Positions 26,841 to 35,952 of a DNA stretch of 64,000 nucleotides are shown here, one piece after another. This DNA is from Halalkalicoccus sp. CG83. Lineage in GTDB: Archaea; Halobacteriota; Halobacteria; Halobacteriales; Halalkalicoccaceae. The stretch's first letter is position 1; each line of letters begins with the position of its first letter. A program made the translations under genes and the position numbers. The DNA is taken from NCBI RefSeq assembly GCF_037081715.1, contig NZ_JAZDDH010000002.1:613201-677200 (forward strand), written 5' to 3'. The notes under the pieces are model-generated. The model saw nothing but the letters and a program-made list of their open reading frames with translations, was not told the DNA's origin and ran no database searches.

Positions 26841-27569
26841 TCAGTCCTCCCCGCGGAGTCGGCGGGCCGCGCGCAGGTCGTCGCGGTCGTCGATCTCGAT
26901 CCAGTCGTCGTGCACCTCGACGATTCCGAGCGGATGGTCGGGGACGAGGCGGTCGAACGCCGCCTCGTACCACTCGTTGGTCCGACCCGCCTCGACGAGG
27001 TCGTCGAGGTGACCGACCAGCGCCTCCGACCCCTCGGGGTCGAACTTACAGACGCCGATGTACTCGCCGTCCGCCCGTTCGAGCTCCTTGCCGACGCCGA
27101 CGACGCGGCCGTCCTCGACGCGGACCTTCATCTCCTCTTCGTCGAGCTCCTTCGCGGCGTCGACGACCAGCGCGGAGCCGTCGTGCTCGCGGAGTCGATC
27201 GAGACACTCCGGCGGGAACAGCGTATCGGAGTTGACGAGCGTGAAACCCTCTTGGAGGCGTTCGCGCGCCAGCCACAGCGAGTAGCTGTTGTTCGTCTCG
27301 CGGAAGGCCTCGCTGTGGACGTACTCGAACGCCAGTTCGTCGTACTTCCCACAGAAGCGACGGATCTGGTCGGCCTCGAAGCCCGTGACGACCGTCACGC
27401 GCTCGTAGTCCGCGGCGACGAGCGCGTCGAGGATGTGGCCGAGGATCGGCCGGTCGCCGACCTCCAGGAGCGTCTTCGGCGTTTCGTCGGTAAGCGGCTG
27501 GAGGCGTCGGCCGATTCCGGCGGCGAGGATCACCGCATGCACGTCGCACTGACTACGTACACCACTCAT
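26841..27569 (-). CDS. NTP-transferase, choline-phosphate/polyol-phosphate cytidylyltransferase-like
   Basis: 242 aa with the sugar-nucleotidyltransferase fold: VILAAGIGRRLQPLTDETPK (nucleotide-binding loop with the GxGxRLxPLT pattern), then RETNNSYSLWLARERLQ and TLVNSDTLFP. The TNNxYSLxLA segment is typical of LicC-type phosphocholine cytidylyltransferases and of TagD-like functional analogues. It probably makes the CDP-activated precursor used by the TagF-like protein encoded directly after it. The start is either ATG 27569 or an in-frame GTG 10 codons later, just before HAVILAAG. A CTTTTCG box lies about 27 nt upstream. Confidence 0.85.
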   Translation of the reverse strand: MSGVRSQCDVHAVILAAGIGRRLQPLTDETPKTLLEVGDRPILGHILDALVAADYERVTVVTGFEADQIRRFCGKYDELAFEYVHSEAFRETNNSYSLWLARERLQEGFTLVNSDTLFPPECLDRLREHDGSALVVDAAKELDEEEMKVRVEDGRVVGVGKELERADGEYIGVCKFDPEGSEALVGHLDDLVEAGRTNEWYEAAFDRLVPDHPLGIVEVHDDWIEIDDRDDLRAARRLRGED

Positions 27570-27711
27570 TACCCCGTGTGATCCGCGAGCAGGACGAAAA
27601 GCGTGGCGAACTCCCGACCGGACGCGCCCGCAGTCGCGACGACGGGACCCCCTCCGAACGGGCCCCCGCGGCGCGGACCGGGACTACCGTCGTACGTTCG
27701 TCCGGGCAAAT

Positions 27712-27719
27712 GTATTTAC
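27712..27719 (+). promoter_or_regulatory. TATA-like box of acyl-CoA dehydrogenase gene
   Basis: GTATTTAC at 23-30 nt before the ATG at 27742, following CGGGCAAA, a fair BRE. Confidence 0.5.
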
Positions 27720-27741
27720 AGCGTATCGTGCATACGGGTGC

Positions 27742-28956
27742 ATGGAGTACGACGATACCCAACTGGCGACCGAGTTCGCCGAGCGAACCCGCGAGTTCGT
27801 CAACGATGTCGTGATCCCCGTCGAGCGGGAGACGCTCGGAGACGGCCCCGCCGACAGCGACGTCGTGGCTGACCTTCGGGAGCGCGCGCGCGAGCGCGAC
27901 CTCTACGCCCCCCACCTGCCCGAGGAGTACGGCGGCCAGGGGCTGAACTACCGCGACATGCTCCCCGTCTTCGAGGCGGCCGGCCGGAGCCTGCTCGGCC
28001 CGCCCGCGCTTCGGGTCGAGGCGCCCGACGAGGGCAACATGCACACCCTGGAGCTTTTCGGCACGGAGGAACAGAAGGAGCGGTGGCTCGAGCCGCTCGC
28101 CGCGGGCGAGATCCGCTCGGGCTTCTCGATGACCGAGCCGATGCAGGGCGGCGGCTCGGATCCGAAGATGCTCAGGACGGATGCCGAGAACGAGGACGGA
28201 GAGTGGATCATCGACGGCCACAAGTGGTGGACCACTCAGGGCGCGGAGGCCGACGTGTTGATCGTGATGGCGCGCACCGACCGGGAGGCCCACCCCTACG
28301 AGGGCTGCTCGCTGTTTCTCGTGCCCACCGACACGGAGGGCGTCGAGGTCGTGCGCAACATCCCCCACGTCGGCGGCGAGGTCACGGGGATGAGTCACGC
28401 CGAGATCCGGTTCGACGGCGTACGGATCCCCGAGGAGAACCTGCTCGGAGAGCTCAACGAGGGGTTCACCCACGCCCAGGAGCGCCTCGGCCCCGCTCGC
28501 CTGACCCACTGCATGCGCTACTCGGGGATGGCCGAGCGGGCGCTCGACGTCACGAAGGCGTACGTCTCCGAGCGCGAGGCGTTCGACGGCCCGCTCGCGG
28601 AGAAGCAGTCGGTCCGCTTCACGATCGCCGAGGCCGAGACGAACCTGCATGCCGCCCGGACGATGGTACGCCACGCCGCCCGCGAGATCGAGTCGGGCGG
28701 GCAGGCACGGATCCCGGTCGCGATGGCGAAGGTGTTCGCCGCCAACACCATCCAGGAGGTGATCGACGACTGCCTCCAGCTCTGTGGCGCGAACGGCATC
28801 GGCAAGGACCTCCCGATCGCGGACTTCTACGAGAACGTCCGCCAGTTCCGCATCGTCGACGGCGCCGACGAGGTCCACAAGCGCGTGATCGCCCGCGACG
28901 CGTTCTCGGAGGTGAACCCCGACGAGATCGAGGCGATCACGCGCTACGAGGAGTGA
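27742..28956 (+). CDS. Acyl-CoA dehydrogenase
   Basis: 404 aa, full length for the flavin-dependent family. FSMTEPMQGGGSDPKMLRT is the acyl/FAD-binding signature region, WIIDGHKWWTTQGAEADVLI follows, and the C-terminal QFRIVDGADEVHKRVIARDA matches the ACAD10/11-like branch. The Asp/Glu there lies near where the catalytic base is placed in relatives. It would introduce a trans-2 double bond into an acyl-CoA and pass electrons to an ETF; the ETF-FixCX operon in this window is a candidate acceptor. It stands alone on this strand, next to an MBL hydrolase gene. Confidence 0.93.
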   Translation: MEYDDTQLATEFAERTREFVNDVVIPVERETLGDGPADSDVVADLRERARERDLYAPHLPEEYGGQGLNYRDMLPVFEAAGRSLLGPPALRVEAPDEGNMHTLELFGTEEQKERWLEPLAAGEIRSGFSMTEPMQGGGSDPKMLRTDAENEDGEWIIDGHKWWTTQGAEADVLIVMARTDREAHPYEGCSLFLVPTDTEGVEVVRNIPHVGGEVTGMSHAEIRFDGVRIPEENLLGELNEGFTHAQERLGPARLTHCMRYSGMAERALDVTKAYVSEREAFDGPLAEKQSVRFTIAEAETNLHAARTMVRHAAREIESGGQARIPVAMAKVFAANTIQEVIDDCLQLCGANGIGKDLPIADFYENVRQFRIVDGADEVHKRVIARDAFSEVNPDEIEAITRYEE

Positions 28957-29040
28957 GCGCGGTCGTCCCGCCGGTCCGCGATCGGTTCCTGCCGTAGCCG
29001 TTCCCGGAACGCACAGACTCTCGCTCATCAGGGCACCCCG

Positions 29041-29047
29041 TTTAATA
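29041..29047 (+). promoter_or_regulatory. TATA-like box of MBL hydrolase gene
   Basis: TTTAATA at 23-29 nt before the ATG at 29070, indicating a leaderless transcript separate from the acyl-CoA dehydrogenase gene. Confidence 0.55.
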
Positions 29048-29069
29048 CCGTCGCCCCTCTCGAATCGCC

Positions 29070-30035
29070 ATGGAGACGATCTCGCTCGGTAACGAGGAGT
29101 TCGAGGGCCGCAACAACGCCTACCTGCTCGAGGGCGAGCCGGTGACGCTCGTCGATACGGGCATCGCCACCGACCGGACGCGAGAACAGCTCCGCGAGTC
29201 CCTCGCGGATCGCGGCTACGACTTCTCGGACGTCGAACGGATCGTCCTCACCCACTGGCACCCCGACCACGCCGGGCTCGCCGGCGAGATCCAGGCCGAG
29301 AGCGGCGCAACCGTCCACGCCCACGCGGCCGACGCGCCGCTGATCGAGGGCGACCCCGAGGCACTTTCCGCGCTCGACGAGCGTCGCCGCTCGCTCGTCG
29401 AGCAGTGGGGGATGCCCCCGGAGAAGCGCGAGGAGCTGTTCGACTTCCTCGACGCACACGACGGGATCGCGGGCGAGCCGGCCGACGTCACGCGGATCGA
29501 GGACGGCACGACGATCGATGTCGGCGGGACGGTCCTCGAGACGATCCACACGCCGGGCCACGCCGCCGGACTCTGCTGTTTCGAGCTCGACGGCGGGCGC
29601 GAGGCGCTCGTCGGCGACGCGATCCTGCCGGTCTACACGCCGAACGTCGGCGGGGCGGACGTCCGCGTCGACCGTCCCCTCGAGCGGTACCTCGACTCGC
29701 TCCGCACGCTGATCGAGCGCGACTACGAGCGGGTGTGGCCGGGCCACCGCGACGTCATCGAGGAGCCGACCGACCGCGCACGGGAGATCGCGTCGCACCA
29801 CCGCGAACGGACCGAGCGCGTCCTGGGAGTGCTCGAGGAACGCGGTCCCGCCGACGCGTGGACCGTCAGCGCCCACCTCTTCGGCGAGCTCGAGGGGATC
29901 CACGTCGTCCACGGCCCCGGCGAGGCGTTCGCCCACCTCGATCACCTCGAGCGGGCGGGCGCCGTCGAGCGCGACGGCGGCGAGTACGTCCTCGTCGACG
30001 CACCCGACCTCGACTCGCTGATCCCGCCGGCGTAG
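29070..30035 (+). CDS. MBL-fold metallo-hydrolase
   Basis: 321 aa. The metallo-beta-lactamase metal motif HxHxDH appears as LTHWHPDHAG (about 70), with a third His in IHTPGHAAGLCCF (about 165) and the metal-bridging Asp in LVGDAILP. The C-terminal about 90 residues (from HHRERTERVLGVLEERGPAD) form a winged-helix-like domain of the LACTB2 type. The family hydrolyses thioesters, lactones or RNA; a link to the adjacent acyl-CoA dehydrogenase would suit a thioesterase, but that is only context. Confidence 0.88.
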   Translation: METISLGNEEFEGRNNAYLLEGEPVTLVDTGIATDRTREQLRESLADRGYDFSDVERIVLTHWHPDHAGLAGEIQAESGATVHAHAADAPLIEGDPEALSALDERRRSLVEQWGMPPEKREELFDFLDAHDGIAGEPADVTRIEDGTTIDVGGTVLETIHTPGHAAGLCCFELDGGREALVGDAILPVYTPNVGGADVRVDRPLERYLDSLRTLIERDYERVWPGHRDVIEEPTDRAREIASHHRERTERVLGVLEERGPADAWTVSAHLFGELEGIHVVHGPGEAFAHLDHLERAGAVERDGGEYVLVDAPDLDSLIPPA

Positions 30036-30041
30036 CGTCCT

Positions 30042-30097
30042 CGGTCGGTTCCGAAGGGTCCCTCGACGGCCGAGTGCCGGCGTCTCGGAACGGACCG
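30042..30097. terminator. Imperfect inverted repeat downstream of MBL gene
   Basis: A 13-nt arm at 30042-30054 pairs with 30085-30097 at 12 of 13 positions, with 30 nt between. It starts 7 nt after the MBL stop. It may be a terminator or mRNA stabiliser; no T tract follows. Confidence 0.35.
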
Positions 30098-30188
30098 ACA
30101 CGACCGTCTCCGTCGAGATCGAGTATATCGACCGGGATCGCAGCGCCGAGGGACGCACAACTATGTGAACCCGATCCGAACCACCGGT

Positions 30189-31040
30189 ATGGTCTTCGCA
30201 CGCCACGGGGGAGGAGCACGCGCCGACCTGGCGGCGATCGCCTCACAGGTCCATCCCGTGTTCATGCTGCCGCCGATCGCCGCCTCCTGGTTCGGCAGCA
30301 TGCTGGCCGGGGAGTTCTCGCTACTGACGGGCGCGATCCACGCCACCGCGATCTTCGCGGCCGTCTACACCGCCCACGTCAAGGACGGCTACGTCGACTT
30401 CTACGGCCGCGGCGAGGACGACGATCACCCGCTCTCAGAGCGGGGCTGTGAGCGCGCGCTGGCGGGCGCGGCCGCCCTCTTCGTGCTCTGTCTGCTCGCG
30501 CTCGCCGGCAGGGTCGACGCGTGGGCCGCGCTGCTCACGCTTCCCTGCTGGCTCATCGGCTACCACCACGCCCCGCAGCTCGACACCAACCCCGTCACCA
30601 CGACGACGGGCTATCCGGCGGGCATCGCGCTGGCCATCCTCGGTGGTTACTACGTCCAGGCGGGCACCGTCGGAACGAGCGCGCTCTCGTTCGCGCTCGT
30701 CTTCCTCGTGTTGCTCTCGGGCGTGAAGGTGATCGACGACGAGCAGGACTACGCGTACGATAAGTCGATCGAGAAGCGAACCGTCGCGGTCGCCGTCGGC
30801 CCCGAGCGCGCCCGGCAGAGCGCCTACGCGCTGATGGTGCTCTCATTACTACTGGTGGTGGGCCTCGCGCTGGTACGAGTGTTCCCGCCGAGTTCGGTGT
30901 TCGCGGCGGTCGCCTTCGGCGCGGTCGCCGCGGTCTCGCGCCGAGCGGACTCAGAGATCGCCACCATGCTGCTGGTGCGTGGCTCGTACGTCTTTCTCGC
31001 TCTGTTGCTCGCGGCGACCTGGTTCCGACCGCTTTCCTGA
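30189..31040 (+). CDS. UbiA-superfamily prenyltransferase-like membrane protein
   Basis: 283 aa with about eight or nine predicted membrane helices. The second Asp-rich motif reads VKVIDDEQDYAYDKSIEKRT, typical of UbiA enzymes. The first appears as HVKDGYVDFYGRGEDDD, keeping a D-x3-D spacing but lacking the usual Asn-Asp opening. The family condenses prenyl diphosphates with aromatic or lipid acceptors in the membrane (menaquinone, archaeal lipid, carotenoid elongation). The acceptor is not evident. A GTG at 30165 in the same frame would add eight residues; the ATG at 30189 is the better start. Confidence 0.8.
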   Translation: MVFARHGGGARADLAAIASQVHPVFMLPPIAASWFGSMLAGEFSLLTGAIHATAIFAAVYTAHVKDGYVDFYGRGEDDDHPLSERGCERALAGAAALFVLCLLALAGRVDAWAALLTLPCWLIGYHHAPQLDTNPVTTTTGYPAGIALAILGGYYVQAGTVGTSALSFALVFLVLLSGVKVIDDEQDYAYDKSIEKRTVAVAVGPERARQSAYALMVLSLLLVVGLALVRVFPPSSVFAAVAFGAVAAVSRRADSEIATMLLVRGSYVFLALLLAATWFRPLS

Positions 31041-31102
31041 TCGAATCGAGCGGCCGTCGCGGGTCGGGTGGTTTTAATTCGGTCGTTTCCCAACCTCGGG
31101 CC

Positions 31103-31480
31103 ATGGCCGAAGACACGGCGCGGATCACGGCGATCGAGACGAGCATCGTATCGCGAACCGCCGACGACTTCGACGTCGACGAGGAGGAGCTGGCGGACGC
31201 CCTCGAGGTACTCGCGGGCGGCCTCAAGGGTCATCACTCTCGACTCGAACAGTACCCCTACGTCTCCGGCGATGAGCGTCGCGCGTACGCCGCCGCTCCC
31301 GACGAATGGGAAGAGTTACTCGAGTCCCACGAGTTCGACGGCGAGCTCGCCGACGCCGTACGGGCCGCGCACGATCACCAGGCCGAGGCGCTGTTCGTCG
31401 CGAACGAGGCCGATAGCGACGAACTCGAGGACGCCTCGGGAGTCGTCATCGGCGTCGATACCGCAGAACAGTTCGAGTGA
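31103..31480 (+). CDS. Hypothetical acidic protein, 125 aa
   Basis: Starts MAEDTARITAIETSIVSRTA and is helical, with a pI well below 5. It contains GGLKGHHSRLEQYPYVSGDE and AVRAAHDHQAEALFVANEAD, which look conserved, but I recognise no family. A TTTTAATTC box 23-31 nt upstream of the ATG and strong third-position G/C bias support a real gene. It converges on the racemase gene. Confidence 0.7.
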   Translation: MAEDTARITAIETSIVSRTADDFDVDEEELADALEVLAGGLKGHHSRLEQYPYVSGDERRAYAAAPDEWEELLESHEFDGELADAVRAAHDHQAEALFVANEADSDELEDASGVVIGVDTAEQFE

Positions 31481-31542
31481 GCCGACTCGCGACCGTCGGT
31501 CGTACGTGCTCATGGGGGACTCCCGTTCTAACCGAGTCCGGC

Positions 31543-31556
31543 CGGCGGAAACGCCG
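31543..31556. terminator. Small GNRA-loop hairpin between convergent genes
   Basis: CGGCG and CGCCG pair around GAAA, a GNRA-type tetraloop, in the 133-bp convergent gap. It is only five base pairs, so the assignment is tentative. Confidence 0.3.
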
Positions 31557-31613
31557 TTCGCGTTCTGCTCGCTGCGGTTCGTAGCCGACGTTCTGCAGGC
31601 CCGGTCGCACCCC

Positions 31614-32333
31614 TCATTCCTCGAACGAGAACAACCGTCCCGGTCCCCTGCTTCTCACGCCTGCGGCCCGGCAGGCGTCCCACAGCGTCGCCGCGTTGCT
31701 CGTCACTACCGGAAGGCCGAGGTCGTCCTCGAGCGGTCCGATCGCCGCCAGGGAGGGGTAGTTCGTACAGGAGACGAAGACGGCGTCCGCACCTACGTCG
31801 GCGGGTTCGCTCGTCTCGCGGACCTGCCGGTAGGCGTCCTCCGGAGTGAGCGCGCCGATCACGACGTTGTCCTCGATCCCCCGCCCCTCGATCGAGACCA
31901 CCTCGTAGCCGGCGGCCTCGAAGTACTCCCGTTCGCGCTCGTTCAACTCCTCGTTGTAGGGCGTTCGGACGGCGATCCGTTCGATCCCGAGGGATTCGAA
32001 CGCCCGGTCGACCGAGAGAGCCGTGGCGACCGCGGGTCCGCCGATCGTCGCTGCGAGCCCCTCCTCCAACTCCCGGTCGAACCCCGGTCCGTGCAGCAGG
32101 CTTCCCGTCGTACAGGCGTAGGCGATCGCGTCCACGTCGGCGTCGGCCAACAGTTCGGCACACTCGAGGGCGCGATCGCTCATCGCGTCGAGGGCCTCCA
32201 CGGTAACCGATTCGAGGGGCATACGGCTGATGTGAACCGAGACGCCCTCGGGAACGTACTCCTCGAACTCGACCTCGGCGGCGGTGTTCGAGGAGGGGAC
32301 GATCAGCCCCAGTTTCGCGCGCCAGCCCGTCAT
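31614..32333 (-). CDS. Maleate isomerase/Asp-Glu-hydantoin racemase-family protein
   Basis: 239 aa. KLGLIVPSSNTAAEVEFEEY opens the family, and the two catalytic cysteines are in IAYACTTGSLL (about 85) and VFVSCTNYPSL (about 193), as in maleate cis-trans isomerases, arylmalonate decarboxylases and hydantoin/aspartate racemases. Cofactor-free two-Cys chemistry is expected. It is the last gene of the operon, and its start overlaps the HyuB stop (ATGA). A hydantoin or oxoproline racemase role would match its neighbours; this is inference. Confidence 0.85.
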   Translation of the reverse strand: MTGWRAKLGLIVPSSNTAAEVEFEEYVPEGVSVHISRMPLESVTVEALDAMSDRALECAELLADADVDAIAYACTTGSLLHGPGFDRELEEGLAATIGGPAVATALSVDRAFESLGIERIAVRTPYNEELNEREREYFEAAGYEVVSIEGRGIEDNVVIGALTPEDAYRQVRETSEPADVGADAVFVSCTNYPSLAAIGPLEDDLGLPVVTSNAATLWDACRAAGVRSRGPGRLFSFEE

Positions 32334-33931
32334 TCGGTTACCTCCGTTACCTTCCCGTCGGCGCGGTCGCGCTCCTCGAGGTCGAAATCGCGCTCCGCGG
32401 GGTCGCCGTGGCCGCCGCCGCCGGGCGTGCGAAGGGTGATCGTCGTACCCGGGGAGACGTCGCGGGTGGTCTTCGCGGGGACGGGCTCTCCATCCACGAG
32501 GTTCTCGCCGACGCTGCCGTCATCGCCGCCCGCGACGCCGCGGGGGGCGTGGCGCCGACGTTCGGTCAGCAGCGAGACCGTCGCGCTTTCCTCGACCGTG
32601 ACCGATCGCACCAGGCCGAGGCCGCCACGGTGGCGTCCGCGCCCGCCGCTGTCCGCTCTGAAGGAGTACTCCTCGACGCGCATCGGGTACTCGGTCTCGA
32701 GCGACTCGACCGGCGTGTTCAGCGTGTTGGTCATCCCGACCTGGACGCCGTCCATGCCGTCCTTTTCGGCGCGCGCGCCGAACCCGCCGGCGATCGTCTC
32801 GTAGTAGGTGAACCCGCCCGTCCGCCCGCCGATCGTGAGGTTGTTCATCGTCCCCTGGCCCTGGGCTGGAACGCGCTCGGGGGCGGCCTTCGCCAAGGCG
32901 AGGAAGACGACGTCGGTGACCCGCTGGCTGGTCTCGACGTTCCCGCCCACGACGGCCGCCGGCACCCGCGGGTTGAGCAGCGATCCCGCGGGCGCGACGA
33001 CGGAGACGGGGTCGTAACAGCCGTCGTTCGGCGGGATCTCGGGATCGGTCACGCAGCGCACGACGAAGTAGACCGCGCTCTTCGCGACCGCCAGCGGGGC
33101 GTTCAGGTTGCCCGCGACCTGGTCGGCGGTGCCCGAGAAGTCGACGCCGATCGAGTCGCCCTCGATCGTCACCGTCGCCTCGATCGGGATCTCCTCCTCG
33201 GTGACGCCGTCGCCCTCGAGGACGTCGCTCGCCCCGTAGGTGCCGTCCGGGAGCTCACGGATCTCGCTCTCGATGCGTTCGCGCGAGTACTCGATCACGG
33301 CGTCGAACCCCTCCTTCACTACGTCCTCGCCGTGTTCGGAGAACAGGTCGTCGAGGCGTTCCTCCGCGCGGTCGTTCGCCGCGAGCTGGGCGCGCAGGTC
33401 CGCGCGGCGCTCCGTCGGATTGCGGACGTTCGCTAACAGGAGGTCCATCACGTCGTCGTTGACCTCGCCGTCGCGGACGAGCCGAACCGCGGGGATGCGA
33501 AGCCCCTCCTCGTAGATCTCGCGGGCGCCCGCGGGCATACTCCCCGGTACTGAACCGCCGACGTCGGCGTGGTGCGCCCGGGAGACGGCGTAGCCGACGA
33601 CCTCCCCCCGCGGCGCGAGCGGCGAGACCATCGTGACGTCGGGCAGGTGGGTGCCGCCCGCGAAGGGGTCGTTCAGCACGAACGTCTCGCCGGGTTCGGG
33701 ATCGCGCTCCCGGACGGCGGAGACGGCCTCCGGCATCGCTCCCAGGTGAACGGGGATGTGTTCCGCCTGCGCGACCATCCGCCCCTCGGCGTCGAACAGC
33801 GCGGTCGAACAGTCCCGGCGTTCCTTGATGTTCGGCGAGTACGCCCCCGTGATCAGCACCTGTCCCATCTCCTCGGCGACGCTCTCGAGCTGGTTGCGGA
33901 GGATCTCGAGGGTGACCGAATCCATGCTCAT
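32330..33931 (-). CDS. Hydantoinase B/oxoprolinase subunit (HyuB)
   Basis: 533 aa. DSVTLEILRNQLESVAEEMG at the N-terminus, FVLNDPFAGGTHLPDVTMV and GCYDPVSVVAPAGSLLNPRVP are standard for HyuB. With HyuA it forms an ATP-dependent N-methylhydantoinase, 5-oxoprolinase or acetophenone-carboxylase type enzyme. It overlaps hyuA by 4 nt and the racemase gene by 4 nt, so all are co-translated. The exact substrate cannot be told. Confidence 0.95.
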   Translation of the reverse strand: MSMDSVTLEILRNQLESVAEEMGQVLITGAYSPNIKERRDCSTALFDAEGRMVAQAEHIPVHLGAMPEAVSAVRERDPEPGETFVLNDPFAGGTHLPDVTMVSPLAPRGEVVGYAVSRAHHADVGGSVPGSMPAGAREIYEEGLRIPAVRLVRDGEVNDDVMDLLLANVRNPTERRADLRAQLAANDRAEERLDDLFSEHGEDVVKEGFDAVIEYSRERIESEIRELPDGTYGASDVLEGDGVTEEEIPIEATVTIEGDSIGVDFSGTADQVAGNLNAPLAVAKSAVYFVVRCVTDPEIPPNDGCYDPVSVVAPAGSLLNPRVPAAVVGGNVETSQRVTDVVFLALAKAAPERVPAQGQGTMNNLTIGGRTGGFTYYETIAGGFGARAEKDGMDGVQVGMTNTLNTPVESLETEYPMRVEEYSFRADSGGRGRHRGGLGLVRSVTVEESATVSLLTERRRHAPRGVAGGDDGSVGENLVDGEPVPAKTTRDVSPGTTITLRTPGGGGHGDPAERDFDLEERDRADGKVTEVTE

Positions 33932-35952
33932 CGTCGTTCCTCCTTCCTGCAGACCAGCGTTCCATCACCGCCGATCCGCCCGCCCCACTCGGGGGGGACG
34001 ACGGCGGTGCTCTCGGACTGTTCGAGCACCGCGGGGCCCTCGATTCGCTCGCCGGGCGCCAGCCGTTCGCGGTCGTAAACGCTCGTCTCGCGGTGGCCCG
34101 TGCCGGGGAAGTACGCCTCGCGCTCGCCCTTCAGCGGGTCGCCATCGGCCTCGTAGGCGACCGCGGGCGCCTCGCGGGCGACGCTCGCGCTCGTTCGCAG
34201 GTTGACGAGTTCGACCGCTTCGTCCATCCGGTAGCCGTAGGTCCGTTCGTGAGCGGCGTGGAAGTCCGTCGCCGCGCTTTCGGCGTCGAACCCTCCGCTC
34301 ACGGGCACTGTCAGCTCGAAGCTCTGGCCGACGTACCTGAGGTCGGCCGCCCGCTCGATCTCGGGTTCGCCGGTCGCGCTCTCCTCGCGAACCCGTTCTT
34401 GGAGGTCGGCGTAGATCGATTCGATCGATTCGGGATCGACCTCCGAGAGCGCGACACGGTGGGTTCGGACGGCGTCGTGTTTCTCGTCGGCCGCCAGAAG
34501 TCCAAAGGCCGAGAGCACGCCGCCCGGAAGCGGCACGACGACCGTCTCGACGTCGAGCGCGTCGGCGAGCGCGGCCGCGTGCATCGGCCCCGCGCCGCCG
34601 AACGCCACCAGCCCGAATCCCCGCGGATCGTAGCCGCGTTCGACGGTGACCGCCCGGACCGCGCGGGTCATGTTGGCGTTGGCGACGCGATAGACCCCGC
34701 GGGCCGCCTCGAGCGCCCCCTCCAGGCCGGCCTCGGCGGCGAGGTCATCGAGAACCGCGTGGGCGGCCTCCACGTCGAGGCTGAGTTCGCCGCCCAGCGC
34801 CGTCCCCGAGCCGATGTAGCCCAGTACGACGTTCGCGTCGGTGACCGTCGCGCGCTCGCCGCCCTTGCCGTAGCAGGCGGGGCCGGGATCGGCGCCCGCG
34901 GATCGTGGGCCGACCCGGAGCGCGCCGCCCGCGTCGACCCACGCGATCGAGCCGCCGCCCGCGCCGACGGTGTTGACGTCGACCATCGGCGTTCCGATCG
35001 GAAGGCCGTCGATCTCCGCGCTCGTGGTCCGCTCGATCTCTCCCTCACGAACGAGGCTCACGTCGCTCGAGGTCCCGCCCATGTCGAAGGTGACGAGCCC
35101 GTCGAGGTCGTTCTCGCCGCCGTCGGTATCGTCGCTCGAGACGACGGCGTCGGCGCCGACGACGCCCGCGGCCGGCCCCGAGAGCACGGTCGTCACCGCG
35201 TGCTCCCGCACCGTTTCCGCCTCGGCGGTGCCGCCGTTCGACTGCATGATTCGCGGGGTCGGAACCCCGGCCGCTGCCGTCCGTTCGGCGAGCCGGCCGA
35301 CGTAGCGGTCGATCGCCGGCGTGACGTAGGCGTCGACCGCCGTCGTCGAGGCCCGTTCGAACTCGCGGAACTCCGCGAGCACCTCGCTCGAGACCGATAT
35401 TGGGACCGAGAGCTCCTCGCGAAGCACCTCCGCCACGGCGCGTTCGTTCTCGTCGTTCGCGTAGGCGTGAAGCAGGCAGACTGCGACGCTCTCGGCGCCG
35501 TCCGCCTCGATCTCCCGGGCGAGTTCGCGGACCTCGCGCTCGTCGACGGCGGTCTCGATCCCGTCGGGGGTGGCCCGCTCGTCTAACTCGTATCGGCGCC
35601 GACGCGGCACCAACGGATCGGGCTTCTCGGCGTTCAGGTCGTAGAGGTCGGGCCGGGCCTGGCGGCCGATCTCGAGGACGTCCCGGAACCCGGCAGTGGT
35701 AACCAGCGCGGTCCTCGCGCCGCCGCGTTCGAGCAGCGCGTTCACCGAGACGGTCATCGCGTGGCTGAAGGCGTCGATCTCATCAGGGGGGATCCCCGCC
35801 GTCTCACACGCCTTCTCGATGCCGTCCATCACGCCGACGCTTTGATCCGTGGTGCTCGGCACCTTCGCCGTCACGAGGTCGCCGCCGACGTACAGCGCCA
35901 CGTCGGTGAACGTGCCGCCGACGTCGACGCCGATGCGCGTCTCGTCGGCCAC
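33928..35952 (-). CDS. Hydantoinase A/oxoprolinase subunit (HyuA)
   Basis: 674 aa with an actin/ASKHA ATPase-like fold: RIGVDVGGTFTDVALYVGGD, later VTFDMGGTSSDVSLVREGEI and GLVAFGGAGPMHAAALADAL. It phosphorylates the substrate amide oxygen before ring opening by HyuB. It begins with GTG directly after the stop of the Nramp-like gene (TGAGTG) and overlaps hyuB by 4 nt. The segment near 275 (SSDDTDGGENDLDG) looks longer than in typical relatives and is acidic. Confidence 0.95.
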   Translation of the reverse strand: MADETRIGVDVGGTFTDVALYVGGDLVTAKVPSTTDQSVGVMDGIEKACETAGIPPDEIDAFSHAMTVSVNALLERGGARTALVTTAGFRDVLEIGRQARPDLYDLNAEKPDPLVPRRRRYELDERATPDGIETAVDEREVRELAREIEADGAESVAVCLLHAYANDENERAVAEVLREELSVPISVSSEVLAEFREFERASTTAVDAYVTPAIDRYVGRLAERTAAAGVPTPRIMQSNGGTAEAETVREHAVTTVLSGPAAGVVGADAVVSSDDTDGGENDLDGLVTFDMGGTSSDVSLVREGEIERTTSAEIDGLPIGTPMVDVNTVGAGGGSIAWVDAGGALRVGPRSAGADPGPACYGKGGERATVTDANVVLGYIGSGTALGGELSLDVEAAHAVLDDLAAEAGLEGALEAARGVYRVANANMTRAVRAVTVERGYDPRGFGLVAFGGAGPMHAAALADALDVETVVVPLPGGVLSAFGLLAADEKHDAVRTHRVALSEVDPESIESIYADLQERVREESATGEPEIERAADLRYVGQSFELTVPVSGGFDAESAATDFHAAHERTYGYRMDEAVELVNLRTSASVAREAPAVAYEADGDPLKGEREAYFPGTGHRETSVYDRERLAPGERIEGPAVLEQSESTAVVPPEWGGRIGGDGTLVCRKEERR

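Noticed and set aside
33545..33580. GCCGACGTCGGC palindrome in hyuB considered as another inserted element
   Set aside because: No loop of 3 nt, no extra residues relative to HyuB proteins, and it encodes conserved HADVGGSVPG.
35101..35150. Acidic SSDDTDGGENDLDG stretch in hyuA considered as an inserted palindromic element
   Set aside because: Only weak 5-bp inverted repeats with longer loops; ordinary acidic loop growth explains it.
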